From Dendrophyllia cribrosa (Eukaryota; Cnidaria; Anthozoa; Scleractinia; Dendrophylliidae), in the NCBI GenBank assembly GCA_024195265.1, contig JAJLRJ010000013.1, positions 18,112,021-18,176,020 of the forward strand: a stretch of DNA of 64,000 nt, in the 5' to 3' direction. The notes below the pieces were generated by a model. It had not been told where the DNA came from, ran no database searches, and was given only the letters and a program-made list of their open reading frames with translations. The translations under genes and the position numbers were made by a program. Shown here in pieces: positions 22,461 through 35,155 of this stretch (its first letter is position 1; each line of letters begins with the position of its first letter).

Positions 22461-25020
22461 CCCTTGCAAAAATAATCCTATTTTATTACTATTTTATGTC
22501 TATTTTAATGCTATCACATCTATTTTTACCCTATTTTTGGTATATTTTATTTTAATTTTACCTGGTAAGGACAATAGGGTATCTATTTTACTTGTGTTTT
22601 AGTTTAATTTTAAAGCTATTTTATATCAGAATGGAAAATAGTGCTTTGTTTTATACCTCTTTTCACAGAGTATTTCGAAAAATAGCCCCTACAATAGGCT
22701 ATTTTAACACTATTTTAACTTCAGAAAACAACACACCTCCATAAAATAGTTATAAAATATACTGTTTTATTTCTATTTTTTGAAGATGATAGTCTGTCAA
22801 TGTGCAAAATATACATAAAATAGCCTTTTTTAATCGTATTTTAACTCAGAAAACAGGTGAAACAGCCGCGGACATGATCTGTCAGTTCCACTGCAAAGTA
22901 GATATAAAATAGTGTATTTTAATCCTGTTTTATACCCTATTAGCACCCGGCACTACAAATCAATAAGTTCCAACGCAAAATAGATATAAAATAGTGTATT
23001 TTAATTATGTTTTATACCCTATTAGCACCTGGCACTACAAATCATTTAATTGCAATAAAAATAATTTGAGAAAGGAAAACATCGCTTATAATAATAAAAA
23101 TAAACTGGACTGGACGAACAGACGTGTACATTTATTTAAGAAAAAACATTGCACTCAAAAACCACATAACAACGAGGGCAGCTGTATTCAGGAGGAAACA
23201 AATTACGAGCAAATCGATCAATTTGCCCACTAAACCTTTTTGTCAGACCTAACTTGACTTGACCGTATGACAAAAAGCGATCAGTTGTCTACCATTTTAT
23301 GCCAGTCAAAATGAATAAAAGTAATTTATGAGCTATATTAGATCCATCTTTCTGCTGTTAAGGATGCGACGTTTTTCTTCTTATGAAAAAAATGACAACC
23401 AGGCCACTTACGCAGAGAGCCTGGGTACTAACAGACATATGGACAAATCAAGTCAAATCTAGATCAAAGTCCAAGAATAGGAAACTGCCCTGTGCAGGCA
23501 GCAGCAATACTTCTAGTCTCTTTTAATTCTGTTTGCCAAATGGAAAACAAAATGTCCACTTGAAACACGCAATAACACACACTTTTCCTTTATACATGAC
23601 AAGGGAACAGCAACAACCTTAGTTGTGTGATCAACTACAGTCACTGTATTACGCTTTGGTAGCTGATCTTTGTGCACAGCAAGAATTCCTAGCAAAGCAA
23701 AGTACTTGCATTTCAACGGACACTTGCAGCATGCACCTATACAAGATGTCTGCTGGCACTGCTCTTGAAAATTTGCATAGCTTAAGACAGATCGGACCCG
23801 TATCCTGTTAGTTTCATTGTGGAGAAATAAACAGTAAAGTTATTTCTTCCTGTTACTCGCTTTTAACTGTGGCTGTGGTTGAGTTGCCGGGAGTTGACTG
23901 TAGATATGATAAGTTGTTTTTTCAACAACTAAGAGTAAATTTTGGTGGGGGCCCAGTAACATATCTGATTGGCAATTTCAAAAAGAGCTGAGTGTTCTTA
24001 AAGGAGCAGTCTCATGATTTTAGTATGATTTTGAGAAACTCGAAAACATACCAAGATCTTAGAAAACCCAACAATAAGGTTTTATTTTTACCATTTTCTT
24101 AGAGTTTATTAAGGTTTCATTCCATATGTTAAGGGAACATTTCCTGCATTTATAACAGTTTTGAGCAAATACACTGTGATACTGGCGTAGGTCATGGAAA
24201 TTGGAATTCTAAACGCTTTTACATTTTGTAAGACTGCAAACACTATTTATTTGAAGTAATAGAAGAATTGTAAAAAGTAAATTCTGCCTTGCTATCTTAC
24301 TGAACAATGCTATCAACTGTCTTTATTTCAGAGTACAGGAGGACTTACACTGGCCCCAAGAAAAAAAGAAGAAAACAAAGATTAGAGCATTTAATTTGAA
24401 GCATTTGCTTAAACTGAAAATGAACTTTATAACTATTTTATTACTATTTTTATAATATTTTATCCCTATGTTTATACTATTTTAAGGCTATTTTATTACC
24501 TTTTATTATTATTTTAATTATATTTGCAAACAATGACATACATATTTTAAAGCTATTTTAAACCTATATTAAAGCTATTTTTCTGCTTGACATTGGTCTT
24601 TTTTTTCTTAGATTTTTGTTTCAAAATAACAGCTTTAAAATAGCTTTAAAATAGAAATTCTATTTTAAAGCTGTTTTTTTACAGAATATTGTATATTTTA
24701 TACATATTTCAATGGTACTTTTTCCCCATTTTTACGATATTTTATCACTATTTTAAAACTGTTTTAACCCTTTTTTTTACAAAATGCTACACGTTCTATT
24801 TTAAACCTGTTTTATCTCTATTTGTGTTCTATTTTATTTAACTTGTTTGGTTAATTTTTTCCTGTTTTTTGTTTCAAAATAATAGCTTTAAAACAGATAA
24901 ATAATAGCTTTTAAATAGTGCTTTCCAGTGTTGTAAAATAGCAAAAAAATAGGGAAATGATAGGTAAAAAATAGGATGCAAAATAGCAAAACGATTGATA
25001 TAAAGTAGACCATATTTTCG
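22461..25020. repeat. Region dense in CTATTTTA/TAAAATAG
   Basis: About 30 TATTTTA or TAAAATA heptamers occur in two clusters (22475-23020 and 24425-25010), with a quieter interior. Within the first cluster an 82-bp unit is tandemly duplicated (22885-22966 and 22967-~23045). The layout resembles subterminal motif arrays of a non-autonomous transposon, but no terminal inverted repeat or target duplication was found. No coding region is supported. Confidence 0.55.
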
Positions 25021-27059
25021 TAAAGGCTAGGCCTACCAGGGTCAATAATTCACATTTCAAGTAGAACCAGCATCAGTAAGAACCTGTTTAAGAACCTATT
25101 CCGCCTGATTTCTCATTAATTATCCAATATATAAGAACCATTCAGACTGTCACAGATGGGTTCTTTTATGTCACGTGTATTAAGTAGATGTAGGGTGTTT
25201 ATTTTTCCTGCGTGTATATTGTTCAGATTCATTTGGTTATTTTCTAAGGCAACGTGAATATTCGTTACCGTTACAATGCATTGTGAAACACGACTCCCAC
25301 AAGATATCTGATGAAAGAAAATCAACCAAAATCTCACTTGAACTCAGTTAATCGTTCGACTGGGTTCGGTTGTTGGGTAATACAAAACGATCAAACTGTT
25401 TAGTTTCTATTTGTTTTGCTGTCAGAAGTCGTAATGGACCGCCAAAATACTTTAATATCTGTAGAATGACTGAGCAGCACAAAAACTCTTGCAATCGAAT
25501 ATTTCAGTGTGACGATAAGTTTTCCGCCAATGGGACGATAGGTTTTTCCTTCTCAAGCGGGGGATAAAAACTGAAACTTGAACAATGCTTTTCTGAAACA
25601 ACGAACTTTTACGCGGGGAAACTTTAGCTCAGAGCGAACCACGCTTGCAGCGGAGATAAGGCTCGTCACAACCTTGGTACACGGGGATCTACTAGCAGAG
25701 ACTCCTTAGGACTCAGCAAATACAACAGAACGTCGGCCAGCATAGGTTTATTCGTCTCTGATTCTAACCTTGATGTTCACCTTGATGTTATCCTGATAGT
25801 AACCGACTAATGTTTACAAAATGACTTACTAATATAGTGCCGAGAGGACAAAGGCACAAGTTTCTCTATTGTTAAAGTACCTCAACGTGTACACGTTTCT
25901 GCTCACGAGGACAAAAGATCTATTTAAAATTCTAGGACACGTAGCGTTCTATATTGTTACCAAAGTTGAGTGACAACCTAGAACACTCCCCATGAAAAGA
26001 AACTACCTTAAAAATTTACGAGAGCAGAAGGACTTTGCTTCCGTAACCCTTAAGGACAAAGGAACACTGGACTCTTTTCGATGAGTGAAAGGACATAACC
26101 ACTTAAATATTCTTTTCATAAAACTACGCTATTGAAAACGCACGTGGTGGAGGTTTTCCAGCTGTACAACTTGTACACGTCTTAGTTTGAATATATCATA
26201 AGAGAACTATTGTTTACTAGACTATGCTTTGGCTTATGTAATATTTTAAACGAACTTTACTTTTGACTGTTTTAAGAATATTGGAAAAGTCTCCCGTCAC
26301 ACTAGAATGCAATACCATTATATTAGTGAACTGAACTTCACGTAACTTTCGACTTAGAAACTTGATAAACAACAGCTTCTTGCATAGCCTTCCCCCTTCC
26401 CTCCCGATTCAGTTCCTACGGATGAATGCTAATACGTTCCTCTTAGAAACAGTCTGTTTCTGCGGCAATTGTCCACGTTTTGAAAACAAAGAACTGTCAA
26501 AGAGAAGTTCACGTTTTTCGAAATGGAACATTCTATTGTGTTCGATTTTGTTGAGTCGGTGTTCTATTTCTGTAAACATTCCAACGATTGGCCTTTGATT
26601 ACGATTGCCTGTATTCGATTACAATTTTAGCATAAATCAGACCACTCGGATCTCCCTCCCCCGACTGCATAACAGATTTTTGCTTGTATTAGCGTTGCTG
26701 AATCTGACAACAAACCCAGGATGCTTTATTTGGTTTGAAATAGCGCACGGCTTTTAACAGTCGACGTTTTAGACTGAAAATTATAAGCTGACCTTTTTAT
26801 TTTGCCTTTCACAGGGTAAAATGATCAAGATCTTTTCACAAACCGAGGTCTAAAGCACCTTCAAGTATAACTGTACACATTAGCTAACCTAATGAGTAAG
26901 TTGGGAAATGCCAAATAATGCTACTTTAGTACTGAATTTTGCTACAAATGGCGCACCATTAACCTTGTATTTTATCAAGATATTCAATGGGCCTTGTTCA
27001 TTGCATGTATAGAACTGTCTTTACAGACGTTCTCGAAATTGAAATAAGCAGAATGAATT
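25021..27059. other. Intergenic DNA, nothing recognised
   Basis: No gene or clear repeat. AAAACTGAAACT near 25567-25578 resembles an interferon-response-type element but is a single, unplaced match. Confidence 0.4.
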
Positions 27060-27760
27060 TTAGACAAGAAAACCATTACAGAAGCGTGGCGTGATAGAAA
27101 TTAATATAGTATCAAATTTGCTCACCTTTACACAATCAGTTTCTACCGTTCCTCCTCAAGCAGCGAAGGCAAAATCGTTTAGTGTAAAGGTTCATGGCAA
27201 ACACAAACAGAGGGGCACGGGGGAGGGGTGCAACTGGCAATTGTTGAGCCCAAATCAGTCAGATGATACAAGTGCATCTGCTTGTCTTTCGTACAATATT
27301 TCCATTTATGGTGATATGATTGCACAAATATATTTAAGTTCATTATTGTTGGAACCTTTAGAGAGCTACGAAATGTGGAAGTCTGCAACGCACGTACGTT
27401 TACTTAGGTTTGATCAGACGACCTCATAGTGAGGCCAGATTTCTTCGCAGTTGACTGATTTGAGCTAAAATTATTCAAATTCTCGGAAATAAAGAAAACA
27501 AATAATATGATGCAGCTTCGATCTTTGGAAACGTTACCAGGGCGACTGTCTTATCTATTTAGACGTGTCCAGACATCATTGGCTGTAGGTCTTTCAATAC
27601 TCCTTGTTATATGTAAATATAATGTTGCAACATTCGAGTTTCCGAGAAAGCCATTCAAGACGAATGAAATATCGGTGGCACCGAGTAACCTCTTACATCA
27701 AACTCTTTTGCTTGGATTGTTAACGGGCATCCCAAGGTACTTAGCAGTTTATTTCAAAAG
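27060..27760 (+). promoter_or_regulatory. Promoter and non-coding leader exon of GTPase copy 2 (block L1)
   Basis: This is the first of three related blocks upstream of the + strand GTPases (others 31030-31682 and 32520-32795). It contains TTCTCGGAA (27480-27488), a STAT-type TTCN3GAA palindrome, and 53 bp downstream GTTACCAGGGCGAC (27533-27546), which fits an RFX X-box at 13 of 14 positions of GTTRCCNNGGYRAC. The block ends CAAAAG|GTAAAAG (27760/27761), a good splice donor facing the acceptor at 27967. A short ORF (27507-27764) crosses it but looks incidental. Confidence 0.5.
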
Positions 27761-28008
27761 GTAAAAGTGAATTAGTAAACATTCTAGTCAATGAAGATGT
27801 TATCGTCAGTTGCGCTTATGCGTTAAGCGTTAAGCGACGACAGTTGTTTTCCCTTTCGATTCTCCAAATCTTCAAGACCACCACCGCCATTAAGAGTAGG
27901 GGTATAAGATTGCTTGTGAGGAAAGTGTTATTTTCAACTGAACTTTTTTGTATATATCTTGTCACAGAAAACCAACCACAACTCTGTCAAGCTCATTATT
28001 TCAAAATT

Positions 28009-29793
28009 ATGTCGGACGAGAGTGGAGGTGCAGAGAGGGTCTTCAATTCACCCCCTCCCGGATGCATTGAAGTTTCTCATCTAGCTGAACATATGCTGGC
28101 TACAGCAGATGAGCTTAAAAATGGGTGTCCATCCATTTACAGACCTCATATGAGGGAGGAAATGAGACGTGCAAACAGCAGGATTGCAAGGAGAAGTATT
28201 GGAAGGTCTTGTCGTAATGGCCTTGGAGAAAATGAAAAGGTCTTTCTGGTTGTGGGAGCAACAGGCGCTGGTAAGTCGACTCTAATCAATGGGATGGTGA
28301 ACTACATCTTGGGCGTGGAATGGAAGGATGACTTCCGCTTTAAGATCATAACAGAAGACGATAAAATATCGCAAGCAGACAGTCAGACTAAGGATATCAC
28401 TGCATACACTTTTCATCCTATGTATGGTTCACCCATTCAATACACATTTACCATAATCGACACTCCCGGCTTTGGTGCAACTGAGGGATTAAAGAGAGAC
28501 AAAGAGATAACGGAACAAATAAAGGAATTCTTTTCCATCCCTCCACCAGAAGGAATCGACCATCTCAATGGCATTGGCTTTGTTGCCCAGGCTTCACAAG
28601 CACGCCTTACTCCAACACAGGAGTACATATTCGATGCAATCCTGTCTATATTTGGCAAAGATGTTTCCCAAAACATCTTCATGATGCTCACCTTTGCAGA
28701 TGCTCAACCACCTCCTGTTTTGGAAGCCATCAAGAAGGCCAAAGTTCCAAGCCAGAGTAATAAGCATTTTAAGTTCAACAACTCGGCTTTATTTGCTGAA
28801 AATAAGAATACCAAAGCCGAAGAGGTCGAAATGAATTTTGATGAAATGTTTTGGAGGATGGGTTTAACTTCCTTTAAGAACTTTTTCGTGGAGTTTCCAA
28901 AATCCGAAAGTGTAAGCCTTTGCCTCACCAAAGAGGTACTGGAGGAACGAGAGCAGCTTCATATGTCACTGGAAGGCCTATATGACCAGATTAAATTGGG
29001 ACTGGACAAAATCGAAGAGATGCGACAGGAGGAACTTGTGTTACAACAACGCGAAGAAGAGATTGAAGCAAACAAGAATTTCACGTTCAAAGTTCGTGTA
29101 AACAAACCGACTTATATCAATCTTGAAGGGACGGGACAACACACCACCACATGTGTACCCTGCAATAATACTTGTCACAAGAATTGTAAAATTCCTGACG
29201 ATGAGAGAAAAATCAAATGCTGGGCCATGGGAAAGGGTGGCAAATGCAGAATCTGTCCACGTAACTGCATTTGGTCAGAGCACAAGAATCGTCCCTACTT
29301 GGTCGAACATAAAGTAGTCATCGAGACACGAACGTTAAAATCCCTGAAAAAGAAATATAACAAAGCAGTTAAAGAAAAGGCCACAACTAAAAAAATGATA
29401 ACTTCACTGGACAAATCTCTTCAGGAAGTGCACGTACAGGTTCTCACCATGATTAAACAAGCTCAGCAAAGTGTTCGGCGTTTAGATGAAATTGCTCTCA
29501 AGCCCAACCCACTCACAGAAGTCCAGTACATCGAAGTGCTAATTGACTCCGAAAAAAGAAGTCACAATTCTGGGTGGCAACAGCGCATAAATTACTATGA
29601 AGAAGCCAAACGTCAAGCTGAAATGTTGTCCAAAGTAAAGGATGAGAAAGAAAGCCAGAAGCTGATGCAACAACTGTCCAGACAAGGAATGGATGTAAAA
29701 CGTTGCGTAAGAGAAACAAGAAAAGCGCTAGGTGAAGTGTCTCTAAATGAAGATCAGTCAAATACATGGTACTCACGGTTCAAGTTCTGGTGA
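28009..29793 (+). CDS. GIMAP/septin-like P-loop GTPase (copy 2, intact)
   Basis: 594 codons from ATG 28009. The frame is open upstream to 27844, but a splice acceptor (CTTGTCACAG ending at 27967) puts the exon start at 27968, so 28009 is preferred. Relative to that start: a short helical segment (HLAEHMLATADEL), P-loop VGATGAGKST (82-91), DTPGFG (151-156), HLNGIGFVAQASQARLT, TFAD at G4, coiled coil, Cys-rich CVPCNNTCHKNC...CRICPRNC, a second helical region and the end WYSRFKFW. It is closely similar to copy 1 from the P-loop onward, but its N-terminus differs and lacks HEPN. Likely a nucleotide-binding, zinc-binding cytosolic effector; immune role inferred. AATAAA at 30826-30831 is a distant candidate poly(A) signal. 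Confidence 0.88.
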   Translation: MSDESGGAERVFNSPPPGCIEVSHLAEHMLATADELKNGCPSIYRPHMREEMRRANSRIARRSIGRSCRNGLGENEKVFLVVGATGAGKSTLINGMVNYILGVEWKDDFRFKIITEDDKISQADSQTKDITAYTFHPMYGSPIQYTFTIIDTPGFGATEGLKRDKEITEQIKEFFSIPPPEGIDHLNGIGFVAQASQARLTPTQEYIFDAILSIFGKDVSQNIFMMLTFADAQPPPVLEAIKKAKVPSQSNKHFKFNNSALFAENKNTKAEEVEMNFDEMFWRMGLTSFKNFFVEFPKSESVSLCLTKEVLEEREQLHMSLEGLYDQIKLGLDKIEEMRQEELVLQQREEEIEANKNFTFKVRVNKPTYINLEGTGQHTTTCVPCNNTCHKNCKIPDDERKIKCWAMGKGGKCRICPRNCIWSEHKNRPYLVEHKVVIETRTLKSLKKKYNKAVKEKATTKKMITSLDKSLQEVHVQVLTMIKQAQQSVRRLDEIALKPNPLTEVQYIEVLIDSEKRSHNSGWQQRINYYEEAKRQAEMLSKVKDEKESQKLMQQLSRQGMDVKRCVRETRKALGEVSLNEDQSNTWYSRFKFW

Positions 29794-29796
29794 TTT

Positions 29797-31029
29797 CAGT
29801 CGGCGACGAACGATTATGCTACTAAATTTCATGAAGAAACAAATACAACGTTGAAACTTGAGTAGTTATAAGAAACATCCGCCTGCTTAGTCTAATATAT
29901 TACAACAAAATAGTTCTTCAGTATTGAAGAATACTTGTTGCTATTGAAACTACGGACAACAAGCAAAAGACATGTAGCTTAATATGTAACATTACATTAT
30001 AATATGTAGGAAAGCTCTATTGTAGCTTATTGATGCGTATTATGTAGCTTTAACAGAATTCTAAAAATAACTTGTCTATAAAATGTTATTGGCTATGTTC
30101 TCAATACATACATTTTAGCACATACAACAAGAAATATAGAAAATTACGGATACGTCGCGATCTGATATGTCCAAACCACATCAAAAAGAAAGCAACTCCG
30201 AATATATCTTTCACTTCTGTTTTACAATTAGCTATGGCTCCATGAAGCGATTCGCAAGAAGAAAGCTATCACAATCTTTTGACTACCAGAGTCAAACCTT
30301 TGATCGCATAGCATTCAAATGAAACTTTCTTGAATTCATTTTACTCTTAATTAAACTCAAGCGATTTATTTTTCCAGTGATGTAGTGTACTACTGAGTGA
30401 TTTTTTAAGAAATCTTTGGATTGTAAACACTCAGGGAATCCAACTTCCAAGGTACGACAATCATGACAAGTTTAAACTTTTCTCTTCGCTGGCGATTTTT
30501 TATTGCAACGAACATGCTTTATACATTTAAAAAAGATCTATAGCCACCACAAGTATATCTGGTGCTGTTAGAACGAATTGTATATAACATAGCTTGTTAT
30601 GTCATAGGAGCCATTCTGGTTAAATACTAGCTTGCACTCATTTACAACACTTTTAAGGAATTATTTCGCCCACATTTCCAGAAATCCAAAAATGCCTTAA
30701 TTGTAGATTGACTTTTTGTGATTTTGTTTTGGTGGCTTTTAGGAGTGTCTGAAAGGAAAAATGTGGGATTATATTTGTGAAATTTAGTTATATATCATCT
30801 ATCGAAGAAGTTTTGAAATATAGTCAATAAATGGTTACCAAAATAGACTGATCAACCCAGAGTTTTCTTGCATGAATATCAATTATTTTAGTGTGTTTGA
30901 AGAATGCTTCGTATTTTCCCCTCTTTTAATCCCTTCACGACAAAACACAACTAAAAAATTGTTTGGATAATATTGAAAAACAAAACATTGGAAAGTACTG
31001 CACAGTGTCTGAAAATAAACAGAAAAAAA
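29797..31029. other. 3' flank of GTPase copy 2
   Basis: AT-rich non-coding DNA with several ACATTA/TATGTAG-type short repeats near 29970-30050. AATAAA at 30826 may serve as a poly(A) signal. No further gene seen. Confidence 0.4.
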
Positions 31030-31682
31030 AATAACGGAAGTGTGAAGTGATGGAAATTAATATAGTATTTAACTTTGTCACCTCAACACAGTCAGGTTTT
31101 ACCGTACCTAGAGCAGCGAAGGCCAGGCGAAATTGTTCAGTGTAAAGCTAAGCCGGGTTCATGGAAAACAAGATTAACAGTGGGCTACTGGAAGGGAAAT
31201 CTCAATTGTAAGGCTCAAATCAGTCAGATGATACAAGTGTAGTTGTTTGTCTATCGTACGAGATTTCCATTCCTAGTGCTATAATGAAAAAAAAAACATT
31301 TTGTCCATTGTTGTCTGGTCTCCTAGAAAGCTACGAGCCGTGAAAGCGATGTTCATTGCACTACTTTCTTTACAGTTGACTGATTTGAGCCAAAAATAAT
31401 AGAATTCTCGGAAATGCAGGAAACAAAACCGATCAGCGTAGCATCTGATTCTTGGAAACGTTACCAGGGTGACTATCTAATCTTTTTAGACATGTTTAGA
31501 GATCACTGGTTGATTTTCATTGCTCTTTGTTATGTAAATAAAATGTCGTGTCGAGTTTTCGAGAAAACCACTCAGGACGAATCTGGTTGGCACGGTGTAT
31601 TAAACTTACCTTAAAATCCTCTGTCGACCTCTGCTTGGCTTGTATACGGGAATCACAGAAGGTAAGCAGCTAATTTTAAAAG
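31030..31682 (+). promoter_or_regulatory. Duplicated promoter/leader block L2
   Basis: A diverged copy of 27060-27760: GGAAATTAATATAGTAT, ACACAGTCAG and the leader tract align in order. It keeps TTCTCGGAA (31405-31413), GTTACCAGGGTGAC (31460-31473; X-box-like) and a donor AAAAG|GTAAGAG (31682/31683). No intact GTPase exon follows before block L3. Confidence 0.5.
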
Positions 31683-32519
31683 GTAAGAGTACATTTCTAA
31701 TCATTCCGGATGTTTCTTCAATGTCGCTTGGGCGTTCGGTCACGGCTTTATGTAGTTATATGTTTCACCTGGGAAAGAATGAGCAATGGCCACTATTGCA
31801 TTTCATTTCCATTTTCCAAGACTACCAGCGGCATTTATGCACTCTGTCACCTTTAGTTTTATACGTTTCTAATAAATCGAGAGTTAAGAAGGAATGAAAA
31901 CGTATTTGTTTGCAAAACGAGTATAGAGGACGTTGTGTACAATACAACAATCCTATGAAACGAATTCTTCGAAAAGCTGACTGAATAGCTTAAACAAGAC
32001 AAACGATACGCTCATTGGACGAACCTCTTCAGGAATTACACACAAATTGTCGTTCTCATATGTATCCCCAAGTGTGAACGTTCATTGGAAGCTCTTCATC
32101 GGTACTTTTTAATAGAGTTGTTTTATATTTTTAGATTTTTTAAGAAACGAAATTTAGGATTTTACATGAACCCTGATTTTGGTCACTCTTTGGTCTTCTA
32201 TCAGTTTACCTGTGAAAGAATCCATGTGTTTTATTTCTTATTCTCTAATGCAGTAATTTTACACCAACTGGCATAATACCATTGCTTGGGTATACAATTG
32301 CAAAACATTACAGCTCTTCATATCAGGTTCATTTATTGCCTAATATACAAATCAGTTCATAAAGTAGTTCATTATCTGACGATCTAACGCCTTTTGTATA
32401 CCGCTCACTGATTTATAGCACATTCAAAACTTAGATCAAATCTTTGAAAACTCGAAACATAAACATCAAGAATGCCTTTCTTTGAAGTCACTGATGCAGT
32501 TCGGATTCTTGGATGACAG

Positions 32520-32795
32520 ACGAATCATTTACTGAATTCTAGGAAATACACTTAGCAAGGTCAGAAATTTCTCATAGGGTATAATCTTATAACTTTCTCC
32601 GATTCTTGGAAACGTTACTAGGGCGACGAGCTTACCGTGACCTTGTTCTCTAGAGCTCATTGGTCTTTCTTTGCCGGAAATACTTAGATACTGACTGACA
32701 ATAAATCAGGATGGAGCACTGTATAGTTTAGTGGCATTTGAGTTTGTAGACGGTATTACTAGTACTATGGCGATGGCTTAAGCTTATTTCAAAAG
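32520..32795 (+). promoter_or_regulatory. Duplicated promoter/leader block L3 (GTPase copy 3)
   Basis: The third copy of the block. TTCTAGGAA (32537-32545) and GTTACTAGGGCGAC (32614-32627) are retained. The matching donor position reads CAAAAG|GTTATC (32795/32796), a weaker splice site than in L1 and L2. The next acceptor is TTCTCTTAG at 33085, just before the copy 3 start. Confidence 0.45.
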
Positions 32796-33097
32796 GTTAT
32801 CATATTTTTAATGCATAGTCAATGCAAACGCGTTTTCAGTTGTGATTTGGAGTTAGAGTTAAGGTCGTATGATCAATAGTCGCTAACTAATATTTGGTGG
32901 TCATTGAAGTTCCCATTCCCCCACTTGAACACTCAATTCAACTGTAGTTTAATAATGTTATCCGATGACAGTCTAGCATTTTTCTAGATGAAAAAATACC
33001 TTTTGGAAGTAAAGAAAGATCTTTGTAGGTGTAAATTGAGCTATAACATTCAACACAACTTACTGTTGATATTTTCTTCTCTTAGGAGACAAGGGAA

Positions 33098-34003
33098 ATG
33101 TATCAATCCACTGTCAACCCTTATGGCAGCCACCAAGTCAAACCTCGACTAGCAGAACACATGCTGTATGCGGCAGATAAGCTTGAAAATGGGCATCCAT
33201 CAATTTACAGACTTCATATGAGAGAGGAAAATAGACATGCCAATAGTACGTTTGCAGAGAAAAGTATTGGGTGGCCTCGTGACAATAGAGAAGCCGGGGT
33301 ATTTCTGCTTGTGGGAGCAACAGGCGCTGGCAAGTCGACTCTCATCAATGGGATGGTAAACTACATCTTGGGCGTGGAATGGAAAGATGATTTCCGATTT
33401 AAGGTCACAACAGACGACAGTCAGACTAAGGATATCACTGCATACACCTTTCATCCTATGGAGCATTCGCCCGTACAATACAGTTTTACTATAATCGACA
33501 CTCCTGGCTTTGGTGCAGCTGAGGGATTAAAGACAGATGAGGAGGTCGCTGAACAAATAAACAAGATCTTTTCCAATCAAGACTATCAAGCCAAACGAAT
33601 CGACCATGTTAATGGCATTGGCTTTGTTATCCCTGCTTCTCAAGCAAGCCTCGCCCCAACGCAAGAGTACATATACGATTCCATCCTGTCCATGTTTGGC
33701 GGAAATGTTTACAAAAACATTGTAATGTTGCGTACCTTCGCAGATTGCCATCGACCTCCAATTTTGATGCCCATGATCAAACCCCAAATCCCAAACCATC
33801 AGTTTGTTAAGTTCAACAACTCGGGTCTTTTCGCTAAAAACGACTACCAAACAATCGCCGAGCAGACCTTTAATGGAATGTTTTGGAATATGAGTTTCAC
33901 TTCCTTTAGGAGCTTTTTCGAAGTGTTTTCAGGAATGTTTCATGGCGACGGCAAACAACAACATTTGCATGTCGCACCACTAAGGTATGTTCGAGGAAGG
34001 TGA
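33098..34003 (+). pseudogene. GTPase copy 3, truncated
   Basis: 301 codons starting 12 bp after a good acceptor (exon from 33086). It holds the N-terminal helical segment (RLAEHMLYAADKLENG), P-loop GATGAGKST, DTPGFG, HVNGIGFVIPASQASL and RTFAD, so the G domain is complete. Similarity to copies 1 and 2 stops after SFRSFFEVFSG (near 33930), where the frame runs into unrelated residues and a stop. The coiled-coil and Cys-rich parts are missing here; a decayed piece of them lies at 35156-35300. It could still make a G-domain-only protein, but loss of the C-terminal half and the weak leader donor favour a decaying paralogue. Confidence 0.7.
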
Positions 34004-34005
34004 AT

Positions 34006-35155
34006 ATAAATCAAATTAAAGCAAAACTCTTCATCCCCAGAAATTTCGAACTAAAACAAGTTGACGTGTCGTGGTGGCCAGTGTACAAGGCCATCATGCA
34101 GTTAAATACGCGACACTGAGTGCGCAGGCTCACGATTGAGAAATGTAAAGACTTGTTTTAAATGTAAAGAGTTGTTTAGAGGCCATAAAACAGTCCAGAA
34201 ACAACAAATAGGCATCATTTAATGAGGATGGCATTTAAATGGCTGTTTATGTAAAATTTTATATTTTATCAAACCCACGATAATATCCCATACAAATCCA
34301 TATATTTGTGCCTTCGAGGAATCCAACTGTGAGCCTGGGCACCATGTGTTGTCACGTTAAATTTGCGATCGTGGCTTTTTTGACGACGATTTCTTCCAAT
34401 CTGAGACGAATACAGCTTACGAATATCGAAGGAAAACGGAGGGTAACTTCCTGAGGAAAAGACTATTGAATTGCATTGCACTGTATTGCATTGCATTGTA
34501 TTATATTGTTCAACGATTCATTAACAATTTTCAAGTTTGTGTTGAAACATTTCCCATTTTAGAAAACGTATTTTATGACGTCATAAACAGAGTGATGTCA
34601 CGTAATACTAACAGGAACTTTTATTTGATATGGTAAGTTGTAAATTATGTTGAATCCATTAGTCTATGAAGTTTATTTTACCAGGAACCCATTACAGCTC
34701 CTGATTTTACTGACAGATAAAACAGATTTCTAATTTCTCTGTGGGATGCGATTTTTAAAAAAAATATCGCGTCGATCGCCAGCGCACGGTAAAAATCGCA
34801 CCTATAGCCACCCATGAACACATGCACGCGACGCGACAGCTAAATAAAAACAGATCGCAGAAAAAAGTCGCAAGAGTGAAACATTTCATGACAAAATCGC
34901 GGACAACGTCGCTTGCGTGTAGCCACCCTGTAACTTTTTCTCTTGTACTTGTGACACGACTAAAGGGTATCTAGCCAATAAGATTCAAGAACTAGCTTGA
35001 CCGAGGCTTGGGCCATTTCTTCGTCCGCCATATTTATTTACTTTCTTTGTTGCGACATTTTGTCACCGGAATTTGTCACGTGCAGCCACCACCGTGCGCA
35101 GGCGATGCGACAATTTTTAAAAAATTTGCATCACTTGTGCAAACATAAAATCGCA
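34006..35155. other. DNA inserted within GTPase copy 3
   Basis: Non-coding sequence separating the G domain from the C-terminal remnant. It holds a small (TGCAT)n-like tract (34470-34500) and a stretch rich in TCGC/GCGA words (34750-34920) suggestive of a repeat element. No ORF supported. Confidence 0.4.

Noticed and set aside
25567..25578. ISRE-like AAAACTGAAACT
   Set aside because: Single match, no adjacent gene start, first G of the consensus missing.
27507..27764. 85-codon ORF in the leader of GTPase copy 2
   Set aside because: It crosses a good splice donor at 27760 and the frame is not kept in the duplicated blocks; likely non-coding leader.
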